Below, piece after piece: positions 49,228-60,660 of a stretch of DNA of 64,000 bases. Position numbers and translations under genes: made by a program. Each line of letters opens with the position of its first letter. Position 1 is the stretch's first letter. The stretch covers positions 156,721,434 to 156,785,433 of the forward strand of contig CM066727.1 in NCBI GenBank assembly GCA_033961575.1, read 5' to 3'. Origin of the DNA: Aselliscus stoliczkanus. Lineage: Eukaryota > Chordata > Mammalia > Chiroptera > Hipposideridae. Under the pieces are notes generated by a model, which was not told the origin of the DNA, searched no databases, and saw nothing but the letters and a program-made list of their open reading frames with translations.

Positions 49228-52200
49228 CAGAGAGAGAGAGAGAGAGAGAGCGCGCGCGAGCGTGTGCGTGTGTGCACAGGAGAGCAGGAGAGCGTTCTCC
49301 CAAGGGAATTTGCTCACTGCTCACTGTGACAGGTGACCTGCTCTGGTTATGCAACCTACAGTTTCCAGAGAGCTTTCACAGAGTGTGTACGCCCCTGCAG
49401 CTTGGGAGGTTTGCTTGGTTAGTTATACTCTGCTGGAGGCAGCTTACAGGAAACAAATGGTATAACATGTACATTGAAAAAGTAGGGAAATATAAGATGA
49501 AAAAGGAAGTGAAGATGGGGTTGGGGAGTGCCTCCTGGAGACAAAAATTGTGTGAGGGACACAGGCAGAGATTATTCTCTCTGCTTTATTTTTGTTGTGG
49601 ATATTTTCTGGATGGAGGACCAGCACACTGTGCGGACATGCTGGCCCTGGGAGTTCCCCTCAGGCCTTCACAGGCTGGGCCCGCACTGTGTCCTGTGGCC
49701 CCTCGGTACAGGTGGGTGGAGCTAGTTGTATGCGCCAGTGTAGTGATTACGAGTGTAGGTTCTGGGGTCCCAGAAGCCTCACTTGCCATCTGTGTGACCC
49801 TAGCATGTTTCTTAACTTCTCTAGACCTCATTTTCTTCTTTGTAAAATGATGATAATAACAGTATCTCTGTTATAGGGCTGTTGTGAGGACCAAATGAGA
49901 TAGTACAAGTGAGATGCTTAGCACAGTAACTAGTACACAGTAAGCATTCAGTACATGCTTGTTGATCAATACTAATATTATTAATAATTATAATGATTAA
50001 TATTAATACTATAACGTAAACTTTTCCCTAGCAGTCTCTGGAGTGGCTGAGTGGCCTCATGGGTGGCACAGGTGAGAGGAGCCCAGGAAGGCCTATCTCC
50101 TGGCTCATGTGCAGTAGCGAGAGAGAGGCAGATGGGCCAGCAAGCAGGAGTGGGGTACCCAGGAAGTCAGGGTCTGGCTGAGGACGGCCCAGAAGCTGAG
50201 GGAACAGCAAGGAGGGCAAGGAATGATTCTGAGACCTCCGAGGGGAGGAGAGACTGAGAGGCAGCCCCGGGGGTGGTGCCCGTGCTTCCTGTTGGGGCAA
50301 GCACTGGCCCTTGAGAAAGACTGGCTGGGCTGGCTGCTAAGAAGGAGCAGCTGGTTTAAATGGGGCACCAGGGGGTGGGGGAGGGGGAGAGACAAAGGCA
50401 GAAGCTGAGAGAACCTCAACCCTTCTCCCCATGTCACAGATGGGGCTCCGTCTTGACGGCTCAGGATGTTTTGCTTACGATAGGAAAGATGGTGGTTAGG
50501 TATCATGGTGCACTTCCTATCTCAGGGATTGAAGCAGGGGAGTGTGAGTAAGTGGGAACTTTTGTGTTGTAGTGCTTTTAGGACCTGAGAAACCCTAGGG
50601 CGGTCTGGCCCAGGGCGCTGGGACTGGGGGCTCCTGGCTGCTCAGAAATTCTGTAAGTGGGAAGGGCAGGCCTCTCCTGTCTGAGGAGAAGGCTGCGGGG
50701 GACAGGAAGCAGGTGCTGGCCACCTTGGGCAAGTCGCTTTGCTCTTCCCTGTCCACCTTCACAAAGGGCAGGCAGGGAAGACTGAGTGGGGGGCCTGAGA
50801 GGCCCCAGAGGCTGACAGGGCTTGGAGGAAACCCCTTTTTCTTTGCCAGAGGACAGTGAGGCTCTCCAGAGAGGGCCAGTCCCAGGAACTGAGAGCCGCA
50901 CACAGAGTGGCCCAGTTCCCTCTGTCTTAGGGTCCAGGGTTCTCCATCCCAAAGGGGAGGCACAGAGTGGGCTAGAGGACCTGGGATGGGGGCAAGGAGC
51001 CAGGGAGGACACTTTTCCCACCCCCAGGAGTTCGAGCTGCTGCTGCCATGGTTATGTCTGCTTCCTGTTTGATTCATCTCAAACAGCAGAAGGGAGGGGG
51101 GACCCGAGGCTCCCAGCTTGGCCACCGCTGCGTGGGGCTGTTTACAACAGCCGCGTGTGGGATTCCCAGAAAGAGACTCCAAACCGGACATCCTGCGGCT
51201 GCAAAATACCCAGGTGTCAAGAGCTAAAAATAGCTGCCACCGGGCCCCTGTGCTGGGGGGGGCGGGTAAGGGAAGGAGGTGGGAGGGCCAGCTTTGCGGC
51301 CCTCACATCCAGGCTCCTGTTCAATGCACAGCTGCAAATCCTACAGAGCTTCAGGCCCCTCGCCTTGGACAGACAGGAGGCCTTTTGTTGGGGCAGGCCT
51401 ATGTCCCACGCCCCTCACCTAGGAACCTGGCCTCTGCCCCTGGGCCGCTGGCCTGTCTGCCTGCACTGTGGAGCTTGCTTTGGGATGCTAGTGAGAGAGC
51501 CTCAGAGGGACTTGAGAGCTTCTAGAGAAAGGACATGGCAGGGCACCCAAGAGGAAGGAACACGAAGCTGATGCTCCTCCAAAACCCCAACCTGTTGCCA
51601 GCCCATTGTTCCCACATGCAGTCTGAAATTATTGCCAACAGTTGCTATCTAGAAATGATTCTTCTGAATTGTTTTCATGGGAGCCCAAAGATGAAATCGG
51701 CAGCTTCTCTCCAGCCTGCAGCAGCGCTGAGTTTTGCTGCTAGGACGGGTCTCTGTGGGGCTACGTGATTTTTTTGGTCTTTCTCTGTACCCAGCTACGT
51801 CCAACATGTGCTCTCTCCCCGCCGGCCCGTGGGGAGTAGAAGTATTGGGAATGAGCAGGGGAGCGTATTGGTTGAGTACATGGGTTCTGGAGACCAGTTG
51901 CCTGGTTCAAGCCCCAGCTCAGCCATTTCCATGTTATGTGACTCCAGACAAGTTCTGTAATACAGCTGGGCCTCAGTCTACTGATCTATATAATGGGGAT
52001 TAAAATAGTAACCACCTCATTGGTTTGTCATGGGGGTTAGATGGATTAGCACATGTAAGGAACTTAGAACAACAACCGGCACATAGGAAAGTATTAGTTT
52101 ACAAGCATTCAGATGGAAGAGAAAGTGAAGGCACTGGAGTCGGGAGAGGCAGTGCTGGGGATAAGAGATGGGACCGGGGAATGTATCTGGGAGAAAATGG

Positions 52201-55200
52201 GCTGTGCTAGAGGGAGGATGCTGACACTGAAATGCCGATGCCTGAGGGAGGTTGCAGACAAGGTCAGGGACAAGCAGTGTTAATCGCATCCATTGTGGCA
52301 GTACCTACCACGTGCTGGGTGCTTCTCCAGGCAGATATTCTCATAGACGACAGCTGAGGCTTGACGTGGTTACACCACCCACGTCCCTGGCTCTCCCTGC
52401 CGGTCACTGAGGGAATCAGAGTTTGAACCCATGTCCATCTGACCTCAGAGCCAATGTCCTCTATGCTATGGACCCTCACTTCCATCACTTCGTGTGGCAG
52501 GAGGTTCCAGCCAGCTTGCAGCCCCTGGATTTAGGATACATCTGAGTGATAAGCAGCTTAGTGCTGAGAAAATGAGTAAGAGAATTTCTGGAAGGGGGAC
52601 AAAAAAACCGTTAAAAGAGGTTGAGTCTAGGGATGTTCTAGGGAGTAGGATGAATGAGAAACTTTGTTGTATACTTTCTGGGGCTCTTTGAATTTTTTTC
52701 GTATCTGTAAGTAGTATACGTTTTAATTTTTTTTTTTTTTACATTATGAGCTTTATTTTACACTCCTTAAAAGTGAGAACCAGGTTTCATTCCTATTTCC
52801 ATTCCTTCAGTCCCTGATTGAGTGACCTCACATGGAGGTACTTAGCACCAGCATTTGGGATCGACTTTTTTGGGTTGCCCCTGCACTGGTCTGGTCGGGC
52901 CTGGCTGTACCACTGACCGTAACCTAGCCGCTTTTCCTTTCTGGTCCCTCCTCTGTGCAGTGAGTGTTGACCTGAACATTCTCTAAAGCCCCATCAGTTC
53001 CTAACACTCTCAGATTCTGTGACCCGCGTGTCTTCAAGAAGGGCTACTTTCCATGCTCAGCCCTCACTCTGTGTCAGAGAGGCCTGGCAACCACGATGTT
53101 CTTTCTGGTGTTTATTTATTCTTGGACCTTCCTGAAGCCATTTCCCCCGCCCCAGATTTCCTCTTCTCTGCCAGCCCAATACGGAGTCAATCTTTGTCAC
53201 ACCTGGGTCAGGGGAACAGAACTAGAGCTGCAGCGTGGGGTGTGGAGGGGTCAGCCCTGAACCCAGCCCTTGGCCTCCTGCCGCTAGCTGCCTGCTTTCC
53301 TCTGGCTGCTGGGGCCTAGGTCTTCCAGCTCCTCCTTTTAGTTGGTCAGGAGACCAGGCAGGTGGAACAGCCTTCAAAAAGACATCGGAGGCGTTGGGAG
53401 GGAGCTTCTGCGTGGCAGTGCTCCTAGAAAAACCCTCTCCCTGACAAAGGGCCTGTCGCACCTGGGGAGCAGGTGGTCAGGCAGGGCTTAGGTTTCTCTG
53501 GGCAGGTAAGGCCTGGGGCAACAAGGTAGGAGGGGAAGCCAGCTCGCGAAGTGCTCGGGGGACAGAGGAGTGGACTTTTGTGTCTGCTCTGGAGGTTACT
53601 GAGGGCTGGGGTGCCCCTACTCAGGCAGGATTTCTGGGGCTCTTTGGCTTTGGGTGAGATCAGGTGTTCTGGCTTGGGGAGGTGCCTTGGTAGGCCAGGT
53701 GCCTCGGTGCCAAGTAAACTGCCTCTTCAGCCATTAGGTTGCTTTCCAAGAAGGCAGAAATGGGGGTTAGCCAGGATTCCAAAGAGAAGAGGTCTCCACC
53801 CTGGCCAGAAGCTGTGTGGAGAAGGGTCCAGCCCTATGCAGTGTTCTGTCTCTCAGGTCCATTCACTCCTGATCTTATTTCAGTTTGACCCCAAATTAGT
53901 GGTAACAGTGCTCTGAGAGGGGCCAGTGACAAGAGGGGTCCCCAGATGTATCCCCAAGCCCGGGATGCAGGATGTGCACTTTCTGGTTTTAGTACAGCTG
54001 CTGAGTAGGTGCCTTCTGATACCTTTCCTCCCTCTGGGACGCAGAACTGTTCCTCAGGTCTTATCTCTGTTGCTCTGGGCCCTTCTGAAATCAAAGGCTG
54101 TCAGTGAGGAGCCAGGAAATGAGGGGAGAAGCAGAACTTTTCCCAGGAATTGCTTTTGGAAGCAGCCCCTGTTGGCAACCCACAGACACACAGGCACACA
54201 CGCAGCATTTCTCAACAGTTTCTATCATCGATCAGCATCACAAAACATCCCTTTTGGGCCTGGTAATAAACACTACAGAGTTCAGGGCCATTAGCTTTTC
54301 TCTCATCCAGAGAGACCACAGTGTCCGAATCTGTGGTTCCCGGGGGAGTGAGGCGCAGAGAACCTGGCCCTGTTCCCAAGTGTGAGTGGTGCTGAGCAGC
54401 CCTCAGGCAGGGACCAGGGAGGTTGGAGATGGTTCCCTGGAGGCAGGGACTCTCCCTGACGTCGGCCTTGGGAGTCTGGTGCAGAAACCTCTCTTGGGGG
54501 CCAGGTCCTGCAGAAGAAAGAGGGGGTCCTAAGAGAGCTCGGGATGGGGGTTACCAAGTCCTGGGCTGGAAGGCTGCCTCCTGCACCAGTGTTCCTTGGG
54601 GCTCCCAAACCTCGAGAAATATTCATGCCGCATCCTAGGCAGAGTGCCAGGAGGGTCATTGTGTTCGAGTCACCAGTTCCTAACAGAGCCTGTTGTGCGC
54701 CCAGCAAAGTGTTAGTTACAGATAGGCACGGTTAATGGAGTGTGCAGGTGGTGGCCACAGAGTGGGTGCTCTGGGCAGTGAGAAGAGGAGAGGTCAAGGG
54801 GAGCTTCGTGAGGAGATGGCCTTGGACTTCAAAGAATGGGCAGAATTTGAGTACGTGGGGCGGCATTTCCCTACCAAACACTCATCCGAAGCCCTAGTGT
54901 TTGAGGGCAGTTGGTGGGAGTCTCTCTGTGTCTAGAGGTGCCCCCTCCCCCAGCAGCTCCTGCCTGCAGGGAGTTCTCCCTTTTTCGGCTCTGGAACAGG
55001 AACGATGGCTGCCCCTTAGACACAGACCGAGAGAGCAGCACCTGCCAGTTATCCTCCAGGAAATATTCCGCCTGCCCCAGGTGTGGTCTGCAGAGGGCTT
55101 CTGCGTGTCCACCACACGCCTCCTCTAGACGGCTTCCCAGTCTCCTGGCCTCCTGTTCCCTTGGCCCTGAGCTGGGATGGCAGGAGGGAAAGGTGGCCTC

Positions 55201-58200
55201 ATCTTGGATAGGTGGCCTCAGGACTTACCTCTGTTTTGCCCCACCCCACCAGGCCCCTGGGCTCCTTAGGTCCTCTCTGCTGCTGACCAGCTCTGGCCCC
55301 ACTGGGGGGTTTCATGGACTGAATGGGATAAGGTTTCTGGGCTGGGCTTAGGAGCCTGGGAGAGGTGGCCATTTCCAGAAGGAAGGACTTCTGTTTCAGG
55401 TTATCCTAGAAAAAGGCTGAGTGGTTCTCTTCTCTGGGGGAAACGGTGCAGGACACAGGAGCAGTAGGAGGAAGGGCTCCTACCATGGGGTCCTCAGGCT
55501 GTGCATTCCAGACGGTTCATGTTACAGCTCCCACCAGATGTGACTTGACCTCCAGGCCATGACCCAGTCCCTGTCCCATTGTGGAAGCTTCTGAGTGGGC
55601 CCCAGTTCCCTTTCTCCAGGCCTGCTCCCCCACCGCTGCCAACCCCCTCCTGGCACCGTTAGCTGGGTCTCACCAGCTATGCTGTCCCATCTCCGGCCCC
55701 ACCTCACCTCCCAGCCCTCTTCTTTCCCTTCCCGCTCTGGGAGCCTGAGCCCAGGGAAGATTGTATCTGAGTACATCGGGGGAGCTGAGGGCATTGTTGG
55801 GTGAAATGGGGCCTCTTTGGGCTCCTCCTGTGGACTAAGCTCCAACAGAGCCAAATATCTAAGCTGCTCAGTAGATTGGATGAGGAAGAGGGAGCTGAGG
55901 ATTGCTCTCATGCAGCACGGGAATTTGGGAATGGAGTGGGCTGGGGCCTTCTCTTTTTGGTTAGCTTCTGGTAGAGGTGCCAGGGCCGAAGCTAGCAGGG
56001 GGCCCGCTTGGAGTGGCAGGGAGCCTGCCTGGCTTGGCCCTCTTTCCTCCTCCTTCCCTGCCTTCTCCCTGCAGCCCCCTTTACTCTGTCTCTCTTCTCT
56101 CTACAGATGGGACCCAGGTGAGCCCAGGTGCCCACTGCCCCAGGCCTCCTGGCACAGGTAAGCATCAGTCTTGAGGGAGACCGTGGTGGGGAGTGGAAGA
56201 TGAGGGTGGAAAGGACATGAGAAGGGCGAGGAGCTGAGCACTGGTTCGGCAGGGTAGCTGGCTGATCAGCTGGAGAATTGAGGAGGTTTGGGTTCCAGGG
56301 GAGAGGGTGAAGTTGGGGTTTCTTGGGAAAGGGGTAAGGAGTGGGGATAAGGAGGCAGTTCTGGACCCGGGCCGGCCCCAGTGCTAGGAAGTATGACAGG
56401 AAGAGGAAAGGCAGGATGCTGTTCTTGTCCTTGCTGGGTGCAGTGAAACAGGAAGGCAAGTAGGAAGCTAATATTTATACTTACTCCCCTGCCTCACATC
56501 AGGCTCAGGGTGGGGCGGCATGTTCTCCGTAGCTGGCTGTTGCAGTCCTCACGCCAGCTCTGCATGGCGGGCCTGGCATTCCTTGCAGGAAGGGACGATG
56601 CCTCGTGCTGCTCGGGTGGGAGGGGAAGGGCCCCTCTCCCTGGTTTCCTCACCCTCCTTGCCACCTTTAGGCTGCACTTAGGCAAGGAGGGGAGTGGAGT
56701 CCCTGCTGCTGCTCTGGTTTAGGACATGCCTGCGGGCTGGGGCAGGATGGGGACTGCCCCTTCCTTAACTGTATCCACTAGGGCCTATTGGGGGCAGGGT
56801 ACCTAGCTCATGCCTAGTAGTTACATATGGCAGGGACAAATGAAGGCAAGCTATCCTCTTTGCTTCTATCTTGGCTATCCAAAAGCTTCCAGGCAAGTTA
56901 GGGAGATAGGACACATAAACAAAAAGAGAAATAATAGTAGAATGCAATATTGCATTTTGCATTATGTGACCAGTGCCCAATCAGGGGACAACTGATTAAT
57001 GTGTTCAAGAAACGTTAAAGTCACAACCTATTATTATTTAGTCTCCTAGATGTGTAATTTTCTAAAAGTTAAACACAGACATTAGAAAAAGAAACACTGA
57101 TGAACGGTGTCTCTGTGCCAGGGCACCTTTATAGGAATTTTTTTGGGGGGTGGTACAGAAATCTGTTCGTTGATTAATCAGTATGTATTGGGTGTCTGTC
57201 ATGTGCTAGGTACTGTTCTGGGTACTGGGGTAGAGAGCAATACACCAAACCAAGTCCCTGTCCTTGGAGCTTAACTTAGACACGGTCCCTGTCCACGAGG
57301 TGCGTATGGGGCACAGAACTGCCAACACAATTGAAATCCAGAGGAGGGAGGGACACGGGGTGTTGGGCTGGGTCCAGGGAAGAGTGAAGACTCCAGCTGG
57401 GCTTGGAAGAAAGGGTCGAGTCTGGAAAAGTAGAATGGAGGGGTGAGGACAGCAACAGCAGGGGGACACTGTGAACAAAAGTTCAGAGGACAAAAGCCAT
57501 AGGGGCCTGTGACAGGATGGAAGCTGATGGCTGAAATGGAGGGTTCATGTTTAGATGCAGGGGACAGAGTTGAGAGGATCTGGGTTAGCCCTAGATTGCT
57601 CAGACCCCCAAATGCTAAGTCACCCTGAGGGGCGTTCCCAGGATTGTAGGCAGAGCCCCTCCCCCGTTCCCAGAGCCCTCTGCTCCGGAGGCTGTGGCGG
57701 TGCTGGGAGGGAGGGATGGGGCGGCTCACGGTTTGTGTGTGGCTGAAGCCACTAGCCACCGAGTTCTGTGGCCTGCCTTGGGTTTCCCGAGGTCCTTCCT
57801 GCATCATCGGGGAGTCACCCCAGGAAGCCAGGGCACCAGACATGGAAGGACTGAGACCCTTCCTGGGGCAGGACTTTGTCAACATCGGAAACCCAGACTT
57901 AACCAGAAGGAGACTGGGTTTCCTGGGGGGTGGACGCACGAACAAGGGGTGGGGGCATGAAAGCCGTGCATTGCCTGTTGTGGGCCGCACCTGGGTACAC
58001 AGCCATCCCCTCGTCCCCTCCGGTGTCCTGATAACTGGAGAGTTGTGCAAACATCTCCATGCTTTGCTCCTCTCTCGTCTCCATCTCACGCTCAGAGAAT
58101 TGTTAGAGTGGATACCCCTTATTGACAACCTGCTGTAAGCCCCGCTTCTTTGCCCAGTGATGAACTCCCATGAGGGGAGGGGAGTTCGTTCTTCGTCTGT

Positions 58201-60603
58201 TTTCTGTTTTGCCTGCTTGACCCCCTCAAGGTGGCCAACAGTTTGGGGCCCCTGGATTTTCTGTGTTTGAGAGGAGACTTCTCAAAAAGTCGTTGGGGAA
58301 ATGGAGCCGGGCAGGACCGGAACCCGCGCTCACTCTGCCCTCAGCTGGGGGGCCTTCACCTGAGCCTCAGCTGCCTCATTTGGGATAACAGAATGTAACA
58401 ACTACCTCCCAGGGCCTATGGGGGTGACAAAGTGAGAGGGTTTTGTAGCCGCAGATGCACGTGTGCTATAGATGTTAAAATAATGACTATGTGTAGTAAT
58501 GGTTGAGTTGGGCCTGGAGGCCGAGTTTCCTGACTCCCCGGCTGGTGCTTTGCCACAGTGCCTTCCAGTCCTCCTCAGCCTCAGGCCCCAAGGACAGCCT
58601 GTGGCTGCCCCAATGGGGGATTGCTCAGCATTGACTGAGCCGAAGAAGGCCTCTCCAGAAAGGTTTCTGTGCTTGTGTGCTCTGTCCGAGTCCCCCTGGT
58701 CCCACCCTCGCTTGCTTCCCCTTCTCTGTGATAATTGCCAGGCAGGGGCTCCACCTCTGAGCATCTCCCACCGCTCAGCTCAGCCTGGCTGTGCTGGCAG
58801 AGAACCTGGTCTGGCAGCTAGTTATAAATAGCCCCTGTACCCACAGCCTTGGCAGGGTGCTCCTGGCATCGATGCAGAGGACACTTGAGAAGAGGCAGCG
58901 GAGCCGCTGACCTCACCGTTGCAGGCCCAGAGCTGGCATGAGGGTGCCCAAGAGCAGCTTCCATGAGCACGTGGGCTGCACAGGCCTGGGGTGGCCGCCA
59001 GGGCTTGGCTGTAGGTCTGAGGCACCAATTCTTTATCCTATGATAGAGTAGGGAGGGTGGCGACTGAGAGGGCCTGTGAGGCCCTTTGGGGTTGGAGGCT
59101 GACTAAAGGGAACTGTTTGCCTGTCTGATCACTGTCTTTGAGCACAGGTCATTGGGGGCAGCTGGGCCAAGTCCTCAATCCAGATAGGAAGAAGGAAGAA
59201 AGCCCAGCATGTACCATCAGAGGGCTCTCAGTCCATCTCTAAGTCACCACCGCCCCAGCCTGGAGAGACAGTGTCTTTAGTGGAAAAGCAGTTATGCTCG
59301 TAGTCAGAAGGTTCAATTTGAACCCCACTAGTGATACACTGCATACAGTGTATATCACCTTCTTTCTCATGGGCAAAACGGACTTGAAAATACCTACCTT
59401 GTAAGACCACGATGAGGATGAAGTGAGGAAAGGGCCCCTCGAACGTGTTTTGTCATTTTGAGTTAAGTGAGCCTGAGGGAGAGTGATGAAGCTGTAACCG
59501 TGCACCTGCAGACAAACTTTCCGGTGACCCTGCCCTGTCTGTGTCCTCAGGCTGCCCCAGGCCCCGTGCAGACACGCCCGGCCCTCAGCCCCAGCCCATG
59601 GACCTGCGGGTGGGCCAGCGGCCCCCGGTGGAGCCCCCACCGGAGCCTGCGCTGCTGGCCCTGCAGCACCCCCAGCACCTGCACCACCGCCTCTTCCTAG
59701 CAGGCCTGCAGCAGCAGCGCTCAGTGGAGCCCATGAGGGTAAAGACAGAGCTCCCTGCACCTGTGGCAGCCTTGCGCTCAGCCCCCAGGCCCCCTCCCTC
59801 CCTTCTGCCCCTCCCAGACCCTTGTCTCAGTCCTCAACTCCTTGCCCCTTCCTGGGCGGCCGGCCCTGCCCACAGCTCTCCATGGACACGCCGATGCCCG
59901 AGTTGCAGGTGGGGCAGCAGGAGCAGGAGCTGCGGCAGCTTCTCAACAAGGACAAGAGCAAGCAAAGTGAGCATGGAGGCCTTTCCGGCTGGTGGACATG
60001 GCCCTCCTGCATGGGCATGTGAGGGCTGGGGTGGGAGTGACGCCAGCCCGGCTACCCTCTGCTTGCCATGCTCTGCCTGTGAATGCAGGTGGGCGTGGAA
60101 AATGGGGGTGTGTGGAGATGGGGCCTCGGGCTTGGCTCTTGCCCGAGGAGTCCCTGGGAGGCCTCTTATTGGGGCTGTGGACAGTACAATAGGCAGATAA
60201 TATGCCAGCGCGGCCACCTGTCCACCTGCCCAAACCCACTCATAGTCCTTGGCCCCTGCAGGTGCCGTGGCCAGCAGTGCGGTCAAGCAGAAGCTGGCGG
60301 AAGTGATTCTGAAGAAACAGCAGGCAGCCTTAGAGAGAACAGTCCATCCCAGCAGCCCCAGCATTCCCTACAGGTAACTCCCTCTCCCATCTGCTCCCTC
60401 GTATCCCTGCCACTCCCTTCCTCCCTATATATCCACCTGTGAGCACTTACATACCCTGCTCTTCCTCTCAGCCACCCATCACCTGAGTCTTACCCCTCAC
60501 CTGCTACAGTAATTCCTCCCCCAGTCCCCTCTCCCCACTGACACCTGCCCTCTTCTCTCCTTCAATTATCTCTCCCCACCTGAGGCCCTACCTTTTTGCA
60601 TGT

Positions 60604-60660
<57 letters not shown>

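Larger units (their letters stand above)
40626..56106 (+). other. HDAC7 intron 1
   Basis: A 15.5-kb intron. GC-rich to 41.5 kb; short SINE 42192-42309; MER5-like relic about 44435-44600; a repeat-poor GC-rich block 46.4-47.1 kb with CTCF and MEF2 motifs; MIRs near 47470-47620, 49735-49990, 51870-52100 (+) and 52280-52480 (-); (GT)n at 48343; (TG)n(AG)n at 49189; a second MEF2 motif at 51224. 53-56 kb is GC-rich unique sequence. Alternative first exons are likely somewhere here, but I cannot place one. Confidence 0.8.

Noticed and set aside
49149..49850. 233-codon plus-strand frame
   Set aside because: Passes through a (TG)n(AG)n microsatellite and a MIR; the Cys-Val and Arg-Glu runs are repeat translations.
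40626..56106. Alternative HDAC7 first exons
   Set aside because: Plausible near 46.4-47.1 kb, but no start codon, splice donor and known sequence coincide well enough to place one.
57271..58128. 285-codon minus-strand frame
   Set aside because: In HDAC7 intron 2; no recognisable domain and no splice or start context supporting a gene.
59308..59324. GGTTCAATTTGAACC as a hormone response element
   Set aside because: A near-palindrome, but it sits in MIR-like text where GTTCAAATCC-type words are common, and it lacks a consensus spacing I trust.
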